Below are positions 23,824 through 32,732 of a stretch of DNA of 64,000 bases, in pieces. A program made the position numbers and the translations under genes. The stretch's first letter is position 1. Each line of letters starts with the position of its first letter. Origin of the DNA: SSF14 sp037045585. Lineage in GTDB: Bacteria > Actinomycetota > Acidimicrobiia > Acidimicrobiales > Microtrichaceae. The stretch is taken from contig JBAOIR010000043.1 of assembly GCA_037045585.1 (NCBI GenBank), positions 1-64,000 of the forward strand, given 5' to 3'. Below the pieces are notes generated by a model that worked only from the letters and a program-made list of their open reading frames with translations, ran no database searches and had not been told where the DNA came from.

Positions 23824-24094
23824 AGGGGAGAGGGTATTCCGCCGGGTGTGGTGAGGGCACGTTGTGGGCGGTGGGGGGGTGGCGTGGATCTCGGCTGGCG
23901 GGCGCCACCGGCTCTTGGGTTGCACTTGGGTTGACCATCATCAGACCCCCCGCGGCACACCTGCTTCCAACCGCGGTAGATCAGTGCCACCAGGCGGCAC
24001 CAATCGACCGCAGTAGCACCCGACCCTGCCCCGGACAGCCCTGCCCGGGTGGCCCTCCACCCCGCCACCACGCCACCCGCTCGGAACATGTCGG

Positions 24095-24469
24095 CTAGTC
24101 CTCCGTCTCGAGGGGGAGGGGGGAGGATGCCGTCGTCTGTTGCCAGATGGACTGTTTCGCAGGGGACGCCGCACGGAGGGCGGCGCGGTGGTAGGCGTCG
24201 GCCCAGGCGAGGTCGGTGCTGGTGAGGGGTTCGGCTTTCCCGGGGCGGATGACGAGGGGGGCAACGCGGAGGCCGGGCAGCTCCGGGACGTTGCCGATGA
24301 CGCGGAGGAGTTGGGCGAGGGTGCGGATGTCGGGTTGCTCGGGGAAGCCGGGCGGCTCGGCGATCTCCATCAACTGCCGCATGGGGTGGCCTTCGGGCTC
24401 GATCAGGAGCATCCAGAGCGCCGGCGCCTCCACCAGGCCCGGCTGGATCAAGCTTCGCCAGAAGTCCAA
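24095..24469 (-). CDS. Hypothetical protein, 124 residues
   Basis: The protein begins MDFWRSLIQPGLVEAPALWMLLIEPEG and contains many Pro and Leu residues (PPGFPEQPDIRTLAQLLRVIGNVPELPGLRVAPLVIRPG). It has no clear motif, signal peptide or membrane segment, and I do not recognise it. Codon usage with high third-position GC in this frame supports coding. The 271 bases between it and the glutaredoxin-like gene (23824-24094) hold G-runs and short ORFs but nothing I can call. Confidence 0.5.
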   Translation of the reverse strand: MDFWRSLIQPGLVEAPALWMLLIEPEGHPMRQLMEIAEPPGFPEQPDIRTLAQLLRVIGNVPELPGLRVAPLVIRPGKAEPLTSTDLAWADAYHRAALRAASPAKQSIWQQTTASSPLPLETED

Positions 24470-24627
24470 GCAGAATCCTCGTCGGATGCGATGATCGGGC
24501 GGTTCGGTTCCGGCAACGGGGCGGAGGCATGGTCGGCAGTCATGGAGTCACCATGAACGACCAGCCGCGCCCCGGAGCGCGCGTCAGCGGCCGCTGTGGA
24601 TGACCGGCCGCTGTGGAAACGCCTCGG

Positions 24628-25232
24628 CTAGCGGCTTTCCACCAGGTAGACCGCGCCGGATGCCATCAGGTTGGCCGGGCCCTTCGCGCGCATGCCGACA
24701 GACGCCGAACCGGAAGCGTCCAGCATCACGCGGCTGCGCACGGTGAGGTCCAGCGAGGCGAACAACGCCTCCAGGTCGGCGAGCGTCGAGAGGTGGATAT
24801 TCGGGGTCGACCACCACGGATAGGGCAGCTCCGCCGACATCGGCATCCGGCCGCGCAGCAGCAGGTGCGCGCGGTGGCGCCACAGCCCGAAGTTCGGCAC
24901 CGAGACGATGCCGCGCCCGGCGATCCGGGCATCTCGCGGAGCACCGCATCGGGATGCCGCATGGCCTGCAGGGTCTGCGAGACCACGACCACGTCGTAGG
25001 TGTCGTCGGCGAACTCGGACAACCGGCGGTCGACGTCGAGTTCGATCACCGGAACACCCCGGCGACGATCGCGGCCAGCACCGCTCGGGATCGATCTCGA
25101 CACCCGGTGCCGGTGCAGCCGCGCGCGGCGATCAGGTGCGCCAGCAGCTGCCCGTCGCCGCAGCCGAGGTCGAGCACCCGGGAGCCGGGTTCGACCAGCT
25201 GGCGACCACCTCGAGATCAGGCGCAGCGTCAT
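24628..25232 (-). CDS. metW: MetW-like methyltransferase-fold protein, frame broken
   Basis: Pieces in different frames give a MetW protein. The text EPGSRVLDLGCGDGQLLAHLI is visible near 25200-25140 once frames are combined, then VPVIELDVDRRLSEFADDTYDVVVVSQTLQAMRHPDAVLREM, and a C-terminal VPNFGLWRHRAHLLLRGRMP through NIHLSTLADLEAL. MetW is encoded beside metX and has been linked to MetX acetyltransferase function in methionine synthesis. At least three indels (near 25190, 25060 and 24900) break the frame. The start is uncertain because of them. Together with metX and metY it forms one minus-strand methionine locus. Confidence 0.75.
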
Positions 25233-25239
25233 CGCAGCC

Positions 25240-26390
25240 CCTCCCCAGCGCCTGGTCGAACCAGGCCCGCACGGTGGCGTGGTAGTCGGGCACGGCGAGC
25301 AGGAACGAGTCGTGCCCCCACGGCGACGGAGATCTCCCGGAACGTCACCGGCACGCCGGCGCGCTCCAGGGTGCGCACGATCCGGCGCGAGTGCTCGGTG
25401 GAGAAGCGCCAGTCGGTGTCGAAGGACATGACCAGGAAGTTCACCGGACGGCGGCCAGAAGCGGCGAGCCGGCGTCCGGATCGGCGAACGGGTCGAAGTA
25501 GTCCATGACCCGGGTGAGGTAGAGGTAGGACAGGGCGTCGAAGCGGTCCAGGAACGCCTCGCCCTGGTGGTGGAGGTAGCTCTCGACCGCGAAGTCGACG
25601 CCGAAGCCGCGGCGCGGCTCCTCGCCGTCCTGGAAGCGGCGGCCGAACTTCTCGCGCATCGCCTCCTCGGACAGGTAGGTGATGTGCGCCATCATCCGCG
25701 CGACGCGCCAGGCCCCGAGGCCGGGCGGCGCCGCGGCCTCGGCGTAGCGGCCGTCGTGGAAGTCCGGGTCGCGCATGATCGCCGCCCGGGCCACCGCCGA
25801 GAAGGCGATGTTCTGGGCGGTCAGCCGGCTGGTCGCCGCCACGATCACCGCGTGGGCGATCTCCTCGGGGTGGTCGAGCGCCCACTGCAGCACCTGCATG
25901 CCGCCGAGCGAGCCGCCGATCGCGGCCAGCAGCCGCTCGATGCCGAGGTGCTCCAGCAGCGCCCGGTGGACCTTGACGAAGTCGGCCATGTCGAGCAGCG
26001 GGAAGTCCGAGCCCGTAGGGCCGGCCGGTCGCCGGGTCGATCGAGGAGGGCCCGGTCGTGCCCTGGCAGCCGCCGAGCAGGTTGGCGCAGATCACGAAGA
26101 ACCGGTCGGTGTCGAGCGGCTTGCCGGGGCCGATCATGTTGTCCCACCAGCCCGGCCGCTTCGGGGTCGCCGTGGAGGCCGGCGGCGTGGGCGTCGCCGG
26201 TCAGGGCGTGGCAGACGAAGACCGCGTTGTCCGTCGGCGTTGAGCGTGCCGTAGGTCTCGTAGGCGACCTCGACCGGGCCCGAGCGTTTCGCCGGACTCC
26301 AGCACGCAGCGGGTCGTCCTCGGTGAACAGCCGGACGACCCGTCTCGACCAGACCGACCGAACCGGTCGTCGGCGCGCACCGGTCAGAAC
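25240..26390 (-). CDS. metX: Homoserine O-acetyltransferase MetX, frame broken several times
   Basis: MetX makes O-acetyl- or O-succinylhomoserine for methionine synthesis. The reassembled protein has VEVAYETYGTLNADG, MIGPGKPLDTDRFFVICANLLGGCQGTTGPSSIDP, the nucleophile region AAIGGSLGGMQVLQWAL (Ser in GGSLGGMQ), YLYLTRVMDYFDPF and the late FDTDWRFSTEHSRRI. The C-terminal catalytic His is obscured by frame breaks. Frame changes occur near 26280, 26230, 26170, 26030, 25440 and 25320. Such density points to poor base accuracy rather than decay, because the amino-acid sequence is otherwise well conserved. It lies just downstream of metY. Confidence 0.85.
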
Positions 26391-27602
26391 CGGCCTTGGC
26401 GAGCGCCTGGTCGAGGTCGGCGATGATGTCGTCGATGTTCTCGATGCCGATCGACAGCCGGACCATGTCGTGGGTCACGCCGGCGGCCTCGAGTTCGTCC
26501 TCGGTCAGCTGCGAGTGCGTCGTGGTCGCGTTGTGGATCGCCAGCGACTTCGCGTCGCCGATGTTGGCCAGGTGGCTGAACAGCTCCAGCGACTCGATGA
26601 ACCTGCGGCCGGCCTCGCGGCCGCCCTTGATGCCGAACGTCACCAGGCCGCCGTAGCCCCGCCGGTGAGGATGCGCTCGGCGACCTCCTTGTCGGGCGAG
26701 GACTCCAGGCCCGGGTAGTTGACCCAGGCGACGCGTCGTGGTGCTGCTCGAGGTACTTCGGCCACCGCCAGCGCGTTCTCGCTGTGCCGCTCCATCCGCA
26801 GGTGCAGCGTCTCCAGGCCCTGCAGGAACAGCCAGGCGTTGAACGGCGAGATCGCCGCGCCGGTGTTGCGCAGCAGCACCGTGCGCGCCCGGATGATGTA
26901 GGCCAGGTTGCCGACCGCCTCGGTCCAGACCACGCCGTGGTAGCGCGGGTCGGGCTCGGTCAGGCCGGGGAAGCGCTCGGCGTGGGCCGCCCAGTCGAAG
27001 TTGCCGGAGTCGACGATCACGCCGCCGATCGAGGTGCCGTGGCCGCCGATGTACTTGGTGGCCGAATGGACGGCGACGTCGGCGCCGTGGTCGAAGACCC
27101 GGCAGAGGTACGGCGTCGGCACGGTGTTGTCGACGATGAACGGCAGGCCGAGGGCGTGCGCGGCGGCCGACCAGGCGTCGAGGTCGACGACGTTGATCTG
27201 CGGGTTGCCGATCGGTCTCGCCGAAGACCAGCCGGGTCTTGTCGTCGACGTGCTGGGCCAGCTCCTCGGGCTTCTCGGGTCGACGAAGCGCACCTCGATG
27301 CCGAACTGCGGCAGCGTGTGCGCGAACAGCGCGTAGGTGCCGCCGTACAGCGTCGACAGCGCGACGATGTTGTCGCCGGCGTAGGTGAGGTTGAGCACCG
27401 CGTAGGTGACCGCGGCCGCGCCCGAGGCGATCGCCAGCGCGCCGACGCCGCCTTCGAGGGCGGCCATCCGGGTCTCGAACACGTTCCGGGTCGGGTTCAT
27501 GATGCGGGTGTAGATGTTGCCCGGCACCTTCAGCGCGAACAGGTCCGCGGCGTGCTGGGTGTCGTCGAACACGTACGACGTGGTCTGGTAGATCGGCATG
27601 CC
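26391..27602 (-). CDS. metY: O-acetylhomoserine sulfhydrylase MetY, N-terminus missing, frame broken
   Basis: This PLP enzyme makes homocysteine from O-acetylhomoserine and sulfide. From the 5' end one reads PIYQTTSYVFDDTQHAADLF, IYTRIMNPTRNVFE, FIVDNTVPTPYLCRVFDHGADVAVHSATKYIGGHG (PLP Lys in SATK) and a C-terminal NIDDIIADLDQALAKA. The usual first 28-35 residues (the WGFATRxIHAG and TGARA region) are absent. Upstream of 27602 the sequence is unrelated. Frame breaks near 27278, 27215, 26755, 26735 and 26660 each look like one-base indels. The missing N-terminus suggests a join at about 27,600. Confidence 0.85.
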
Positions 27603-27682
27603 CAAGGGTTGAGACGGCAATCTCACAGGATGACCAGGGAGCGGGCAGGCCGCCCGATCGCATACCCAAGGACTCAACACGG

Positions 27683-27698
27683 ATACCCGTGGGGGTAT
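27683..27698. promoter_or_regulatory. CsoR-family-like operator palindrome
   Basis: ATACCCGTGGGGGTAT is a perfect 6-4-6 inverted repeat, 10 bases before the start codon of the next gene. Its TACCC/GGGTA halves resemble operators of CsoR-family (copper or persulfide-sensing) repressors. The downstream G-run may also serve as the ribosome-binding site, so repressor binding would cover the start region. Confidence 0.4.
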
Positions 27699-27708
27699 TA
27701 TCCGATCC

Positions 27709-28050
27709 ATGGCTCAGCTGTCCCGCAAGCACCTCATCGACCTGAACAACCCGCCCGTACGGCAGCCGAAGCGGCAGGGGATGAGCTTGTCCCAGGTGCA
27801 GAAGTGGGTGATGTCCACCCTCACTGTTGTGACCATGGGACACATGGCCGGTGCCCTCGTGCTCGCCGCGATGTGGATGCCCGAGGATCGGCTCGACGCG
27901 CGGATCGGCTTACCGATCATCGGGGGTGCCTTCGGCGTGCTCGGCATGGCTGCCGCGCTGACCATCCATCAGCGCAAGGCGCTCAGCCCGCTGCTTCTCC
28001 TCGGCTTGCTACCGACCGTGATCGGCTTCGTGCTGATGTTCGGCCGCTGA
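27709..28050 (+). CDS. Small three-helix membrane protein, unknown function
   Basis: The 113-residue protein has a basic N-terminus (about 30 residues, with KQGMS and KR clusters). Three hydrophobic segments follow (about 33-57, 66-84 and 92-110; TLTVVTMGHMAGALVLAAMW, IGLPIIGGAFGVLGMAAALTI, PLLLLGLLPTVIGFVLMF). I do not recognise a family with certainty. The ATG lies just behind the palindrome at 27683-27698. The 3' end overlaps the convergent VTT-domain gene by about 42 bases. Confidence 0.7.
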   Translation: MAQLSRKHLIDLNNPPVRQPKRQGMSLSQVQKWVMSTLTVVTMGHMAGALVLAAMWMPEDRLDARIGLPIIGGAFGVLGMAAALTIHQRKALSPLLLLGLLPTVIGFVLMFGR

Positions 28051-28581
28051 CCTGCCGCCCTTCTCGAAGCCGCCTGCCTCGACAGGCTCAACCGCCGTCC
28101 GGGGTAGCTGTGCTCCGGGGAGGTTCGCGCGCCCTTCCAGACGTCGCCGCGACCACGCCGTCAAGGCCCAGGTGAGCACGATCCCGAGTGCGGCACCGAC
28201 AACCCAGCGGGTGGTCGGTTGCCCCCAGAAGGCCGAGATCACTGCCATCCCGATCGTCGTATAGACGGTCGCCCAGATGGCCGCGCCCACAGCCAAGGCC
28301 GGGAGGAAGCGGCGCAGCGGCATCCGCAACACCCCGGCGGCAGCCAGGATCGCGGACTGCACGCCGACGGTCAGGAACGCCAGGCTCACTGCGGGGGCTC
28401 CCCATCGGCTCACGATCTGCTCGGCGCGGGCAACCCGGTCCCCACTCAGCCAGCCCGTGCGGGTTTGGTCGACTCGACGTACGCCGAAGCCGAGGGCATA
28501 GGTGAAGCCGCCCCTCAGGAAGGCGCCGGCGAAGAAGAAGGCGAACAGCGCCCATACCGGCCAGTTGTCGAGCACGTTCAC
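28009..28581 (-). CDS. VTT/DedA-like membrane protein
   Basis: The protein of about 190 residues has four or five hydrophobic segments. It contains the VTT (SNARE-associated, DedA-like) signature around RWGAPAVSLAFLTVGVQSAILAAAGVLRMPLRRFLPALAVGAAIWATVYTTIGMAV, read over several lines of sequence. DedA-like proteins act in membrane homeostasis, and some flip lipids such as undecaprenyl phosphate. The role here is open. A GTG at 28581 or 28575 is the likely start because the first helix begins at once. The polar C-terminal tail overlaps the convergent gene. Confidence 0.75.
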   Translation of the reverse strand: MNVLDNWPVWALFAFFFAGAFLRGGFTYALGFGVRRVDQTRTGWLSGDRVARAEQIVSRWGAPAVSLAFLTVGVQSAILAAAGVLRMPLRRFLPALAVGAAIWATVYTTIGMAVISAFWGQPTTRWVVGAALGIVLTWALTAWSRRRLEGRANLPGAQLPRTAVEPVEAGGFEKGGRSAAEHQHEADHGR

Positions 28582-28664
28582 AGTGTGCCGGAAGGGGAGG
28601 TAGCGTGCGGAGTCGCCGGGACTATGGTCCGGCGACGTCACCATCGCCGGACACGGAGGGCCTG

Positions 28665-29861
28665 TTGAGCAATCGCCCTGCCGGCCGTGCCGCGCCCGAA
28701 CCGGTCAACACCTTCATCGCTGCCGATTGCCTCGATGCCCTGCGTGGCCTGACGCCCGAATCGGTGGACCTGATCTACATCGACCCGCCCTACAACACCG
28801 GCAACGACTTCGCCTACCGCGACGACTATCGCAATGGTCGCCGGGCCACCCGGCACCTCGCCTGGACCGAGATGATGAGGCCGCGGCTGGAGGCGGCAAG
28901 AGAGGTGCTGTCGCCTCGCGCGGCGATCTTCGTCAGCATCGACGACAACGAAGTCGCGCATTTGCGGCTCCTCCTCGACGAGGTCTTCGGGGAGGACAAC
29001 TTCCTGGCCCAGATCGTGGTCAACCTCAACCCCAAGGGGCGACAACTCGGTGGGGGCTTCGCGACTTCGCACGAGTATCTCCTCGGCTATGCCCGCGACA
29101 CCCGTGCCTGCGCCCTCGACGCGACCTCGGCAGCGCACGTGGATCCCGCCGACTTCCCGCTGACCGCCCCCGACGGGCGCCGCTACCGGCACCTGCCGCT
29201 GCGCAACACCAACAAGAAGTTCAATCCGGCCACGGCGCGGACGCTCCACTATCCGTTGTACGGCGACCCCGTCAGCGGGCGGGTAGCGGCGGCACCCTTC
29301 GACGGGGGGAGTGAGATCTGGCCGGTCTTCGGTGACGGTGGCCCGGCGGTGTGGCGCTGGTCGGCGCCGCTGGTCGAGTCCCGGCCCGATGATCTGGTCT
29401 GCCGCAGAGTCAACGGCCGGCTGGGTGAACGGGTCGACGTCTTCCAGCGAGATTGGCTGCACGAGGGGCGCCGCAAGAAGCTGACCACGATCTGGCTCGC
29501 CGAAGAGGTCGGCTCCACAGACACCGCGATCGCCGAACTCAAGGCGATCCTCGGTCCGGTGTTCGAGACTCCGAAGCCGACCGGGCTGATCCGCCGGCTG
29601 CTCGAGGTGATGCCGAGTGACGCCCGGGTGTTGGACTTCTTCGCGGGCAGCGGCACCACCGGTCACGCCGTGGTGCTGCAGAACCTCGCTGACGGCGGCA
29701 CCCGCACCTGCCTCAGCGTGGAGTGGGAGCACCCGGTGTTGCCGGGATCGCGGGCCGCACTCGCCGGCTATGCCTCGGTCGCCGACGTCACGCGGGCGCG
29801 ACTGCGTGCGGTAGCCGAACTCCACGAGGCGGCCGGATTCGCCGAACTCACCCTCGACTAG
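28665..29861 (+). CDS. Mod-type (beta class) DNA methyltransferase, orphan
   Basis: The protein of about 398 residues methylates an amino group in DNA (N6-adenine or N4-cytosine). Motif IV DPPYNTGNDF occurs near residue 40 and motif I FAGSGTT near residue 330, the beta-class order found in Type III Mod subunits. The middle part, with SHEYLLGYARD and NPKGRQLGGGF, is the variable target-recognition region. A TTG at 28665 is chosen because GGAGGG lies 4 bases upstream and the homology starts soon after. No restriction subunit is adjacent: the flanks are a VTT membrane protein and a WS/DGAT gene. It is either an orphan methyltransferase or a remnant. Confidence 0.85.
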   Translation: MSNRPAGRAAPEPVNTFIAADCLDALRGLTPESVDLIYIDPPYNTGNDFAYRDDYRNGRRATRHLAWTEMMRPRLEAAREVLSPRAAIFVSIDDNEVAHLRLLLDEVFGEDNFLAQIVVNLNPKGRQLGGGFATSHEYLLGYARDTRACALDATSAAHVDPADFPLTAPDGRRYRHLPLRNTNKKFNPATARTLHYPLYGDPVSGRVAAAPFDGGSEIWPVFGDGGPAVWRWSAPLVESRPDDLVCRRVNGRLGERVDVFQRDWLHEGRRKKLTTIWLAEEVGSTDTAIAELKAILGPVFETPKPTGLIRRLLEVMPSDARVLDFFAGSGTTGHAVVLQNLADGGTRTCLSVEWEHPVLPGSRAALAGYASVADVTRARLRAVAELHEAAGFAELTLD

Positions 29862-31146
29862 CGGACCGCCCGCTCCAAGCCGCGCAGGCTGGTGTCGAGA
29901 TGGGTCAGCATCCGCTGGAGGCGCGGCACCGTGCGCCGGCAGCCGGTCAACCCGAAATCCATGTTGTCGGCGTAGGAGGTGCAGGTGATGTTGAGTCCCA
30001 TCCCGTCGATGGGGATCGACAAGGGGTAGTTGCCCATCAGTTCGGCGCCGTTGTAGTAGTGCTTCACGCGGGGCCCGGGCACGTTGCTGATCACCAGGTT
30101 GTACGCCGGTCGCGTGAGGCCGGAGACGCCCAGCATCGAGGGCAGGATCGCCGGCACCTGACCGATCGCGCTCATCGCGAGCACCTGCATCGGGGTCATC
30201 TCCGAGAGTGCGGCCTTGCCGCCACTCATGCTGTCGTGGATCTCGGACAACCGCACCGCCGGGTCGGCGATATCGGTGCCGAGCCGGACCATCACCGACC
30301 CCAGGGCGTTGCCGCCCTCGGCAGAAGCCAGGTGAGACTCCTTGGCCTTCAACCCCACGGGGACCATGGCGATCAGTGAGGTGTCGGGGAGGGCGTCGAG
30401 TTCGATCAGGTAGTCGCGCAGTGCCCCGCTGCACATCGCCAGCACGACGTCGTTGATCGTCGTACCGCTGGCCTTGCCCACCGCGCGGATCCGCTCCAGC
30501 GGCCAGCTCTGAGCGGCGAACCGGCGGGATCCGGTGATGTTCTGGTTCAGGATCGTGCGGGGCGCGTAGAGCGCCAGGGTGGAGGTTTCGTTGCGCAAGC
30601 TGCGGCTGATGGTCTTGGCCAAGGCCCCCGGCAGCCCGGCAGCTTCGGCCGCGATGCCCAGCGCCTGGCGCATGGCCACCGACGTGATCGACTCAGGATC
30701 GGCCTCGGGGCCTGCGGTGACCGACCGGTCGGCACGTGGCCGTTTGGCCCAGGGTGCGGGCAGGTCGCGCCGATCGGGATCGGGGGAGAGTGCGCTCTGC
30801 AGCATCCGGTTGGCGGAGATGCCGTCAACCAGGGCGTGGTGGAGCTTGGCGTACATCGCGATCCGGCCGTCCCGCAGTCCCTCGATGAGGTTCCACTCCC
30901 ACAGCGGCCGCTCAACCGCCATCCGGGTCGAGTGCAGCCGCGAGACGAGCTCGAGCAGCTCCCGGACCCGGCCGGGCTTGGGCAGCGCACTGTGGCGGAC
31001 GTGGTATTCGATGTCGAACTCGCTGTCCTCCACCCACACCCAGGACCCGGCGGTCTTGGTGGAGCGGTGGGGGTGCTTGAGGAACAACGGGGCGATCTCG
31101 TCGACGTTGCGCATCTGGTCGTAGAGCTCACTGAGCTCGAGGATCC
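29858..31146 (-). CDS. Wax ester synthase/diacylglycerol acyltransferase, N-terminus missing
   Basis: WS/DGAT enzymes make wax esters or triacylglycerol from acyl-CoA. The sequence has YDQMRNVDEIAPLFLKHP, WVWVEDSEFDIEYHVRHSALPKPGR, the catalytic HHALVDG motif, RPLWEWNLIEGL and a C-terminal PGPRVKHYYNGAELMGNYPLS. The last 430 or so residues are intact. The expected first 40 residues (LDALFL and HVGG-type text) are missing because the plus-strand groEL sequence begins there. The 3' end overlaps the methyltransferase stop by 4 bases. Confidence 0.9.
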
Positions 31147-31147
31147 G
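31133..31147. other. Probable chimeric junction between two genomes
   Basis: At this point the minus-strand WS/DGAT gene loses its N-terminal 40 residues and the plus-strand groEL gene starts about 60 residues into the protein. The shared bases GAGCTCGAGGATCC fit both genes, so a short identity may have guided the join. Gene content differs on the two sides. Confidence 0.8.
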
Positions 31148-32578
31148 CTCGAGAACATCGGTGCCGCCCTGGTCAAGGAAGTTGCGAAGAAGACCGACGA
31201 CGTCGCCGGTGACGGCACGACCACGGCAACGGTGCTGGCGTGGACCATGGTCCGCGAGGGCCTCCGCAACCTGGCCGCCGGCGCCAACCCCATGTCGGTG
31301 AAGCGTGGCATCGAGGCCGCCGTCGAGGCTGCCGTCGCCCGCATCGCCGAGGTCTCGATCGAGGTCGAGAACAAGGAGCAGATCGCCCAGGTCGCGTCCA
31401 TCTCGTCGGCCGACCGTGAGATCGGCGAGATGATCGCCGACGCGATCGACAAGGTGGGCAAGGACGGTGTCATCACCGTCGAGGAGTCCAACACCTTCGG
31501 CATGGAACTCGACTTCGTCGAGGGCATGCGCTTCGACAAGGGCTACATCGCCCCGTACATGGTGACCGACACCGACCGCATGGAGGCTGTCCTCGACAAG
31601 CCGTACATCCTGTTCGTGTCGTCGAAGATCACCGCTGTGCGTGACCTCGTGCCGGTGCTCGAGAAGGTCATGCAGACCGGTAAGCCCCTGCTGATCGTCG
31701 CCGAGGACGTCGAGGGCGAGGCCCTCGCCACGCTCGTCGTCAACAAGATCCGTGGCACGTTCAACTCCGTCGCCGTCAAGGCTCCGGGCTTCGGTGAGCG
31801 CCGCAAGGCGATGCTGGCCGACATGGCCATCCTCACCGGCGGTCAGGTCATCAGCGAAGAGGTCGGCCTCAAGCTCGACGGCGTCGATCTCACCCTCCTC
31901 GGCCAGGCGGACCGTGTGGTCGTCACCAAGGACGAGACCACGATCATCTCCGGCGCCGGCAACAAGGACGACATCGACGGCCGCGTCGCCCAGATCAAGG
32001 CCGAGATCGAGAAGACCGACTCCGACTACGACCGTGAGAAGCTCCAGGAGCGCCTTGCCAAGCTGTCGGGCGGCGTTGCCGTCCTCAAGGTCGGCGCTGC
32101 GACCGAGGTCGAGCTCAAGGAGAAGAAGCACCGCATCGAGGACGCCGTCTCCACGACCAAGGCCGCCATCGAGGAGGGTGTCGTCGCCGGTGGTGGCGTC
32201 ACGCTCCTCCGTGCCCAGGCTGCCGTCGACGAGGTCGTCGCCAAGCTCGAAGGCGACGAGGCCACCGGTGCCCGCATCATCTCGAAGTCGCTCGAGGGTC
32301 CCCTCAAGCAGATCGCCGAGAACGCCGGCCTCGAGGGTGGTGTGGTCATCGACCACGTCCGTGGCCTCAAGAACCCGGCCGAGGGCCTCAACGCTGCGAC
32401 CGGTGAGTACGTCAACCTCGTCGAGGCCGGCATCATCGACGCCGCCAAGGTGACCCGCTCGGGTCTCCAGAACGCCTCGTCGATCGCGGCGCTCTTCCTC
32501 ACCACGATGGCCGTCATCACCGATGCCCCCGAGGACGGCGGCGGCGCCGGCGGCGGCATGGGAGACATGGACTACTGA
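31133..32578 (+). CDS. groEL: GroEL chaperonin, N-terminus missing
   Basis: GroEL (Hsp60) folds proteins with ATP. From the junction one reads ELEDPLENIGAALVKEVAKKTDDVAGDGTTTATVLAWTMVREG, which includes the ATP-binding GDGTTT. The apical and intermediate domains follow, then GGGVTLLRAQAAVDEV and a Gly/Met-rich tail ending GGMGDMDY. About 481 residues are present. Roughly 60 residues (MAK through TNDGVSIAKEI) are lost at the join, together with any groES and promoter upstream. A strong terminator follows 33 bases after the stop. Confidence 0.97.
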   Translation, partial: ELEDPLENIGAALVKEVAKKTDDVAGDGTTTATVLAWTMVREGLRNLAAGANPMSVKRGIEAAVEAAVARIAEVSIEVENKEQIAQVASISSADREIGEMIADAIDKVGKDGVITVEESNTFGMELDFVEGMRFDKGYIAPYMVTDTDRMEAVLDKPYILFVSSKITAVRDLVPVLEKVMQTGKPLLIVAEDVEGEALATLVVNKIRGTFNSVAVKAPGFGERRKAMLADMAILTGGQVISEEVGLKLDGVDLTLLGQADRVVVTKDETTIISGAGNKDDIDGRVAQIKAEIEKTDSDYDREKLQERLAKLSGGVAVLKVGAATEVELKEKKHRIEDAVSTTKAAIEEGVVAGGGVTLLRAQAAVDEVVAKLEGDEATGARIISKSLEGPLKQIAENAGLEGGVVIDHVRGLKNPAEGLNAATGEYVNLVEAGIIDAAKVTRSGLQNASSIAALFLTTMAVITDAPEDGGGAGGGMGDMDY

Positions 32579-32610
32579 TCCTGGGGTTCGCCCCTGGCTT
32601 CACCGGTTCT

Positions 32611-32650
32611 GTGGCGCAGATTCGGTCCGCGAGGACCGAATCTGCGCCAC
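32611..32650 (+). terminator. Rho-independent terminator after groEL
   Basis: A perfect 18-bp stem (arm GTGGCGCAGATTCGGTCC at 32611-32628, partner 32633-32650) with loop GCGA is followed by GGTTCGTTTTGG. It lies 33 bases after groEL. Confidence 0.88.
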
Positions 32651-32732
32651 GGTTCGTTTTGGCTCAGTCCACGGCCGGAATCGCAAGGGCGCCGTCATTG
32701 CCGCCATCGCCGTTCCGGGTGAGGATCGAGTC

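Noticed and set aside
23824..24094. Possible gene between the glutaredoxin-like and hypothetical genes
   Set aside because: Only short frames with poor codon bias and G-runs are present; no start signal or motif.
24585..24620. Direct repeat CCGGCCGCTGTGGA
   Set aside because: Two 14-base copies in GC-rich DNA without flanking mobile genes do not support an attachment site or insertion scar.
30836..31132. Apparent N-terminal extension of groEL
   Set aside because: These codons are antisense to the WS/DGAT gene and have no chaperonin similarity. True groEL text begins at 31133.
31150..32356. Long minus-strand frame continuing from WS/DGAT through groEL
   Set aside because: It is Leu/Asp/Val-rich shadow sequence opposite groEL and does not resemble the acyltransferase N-terminus.
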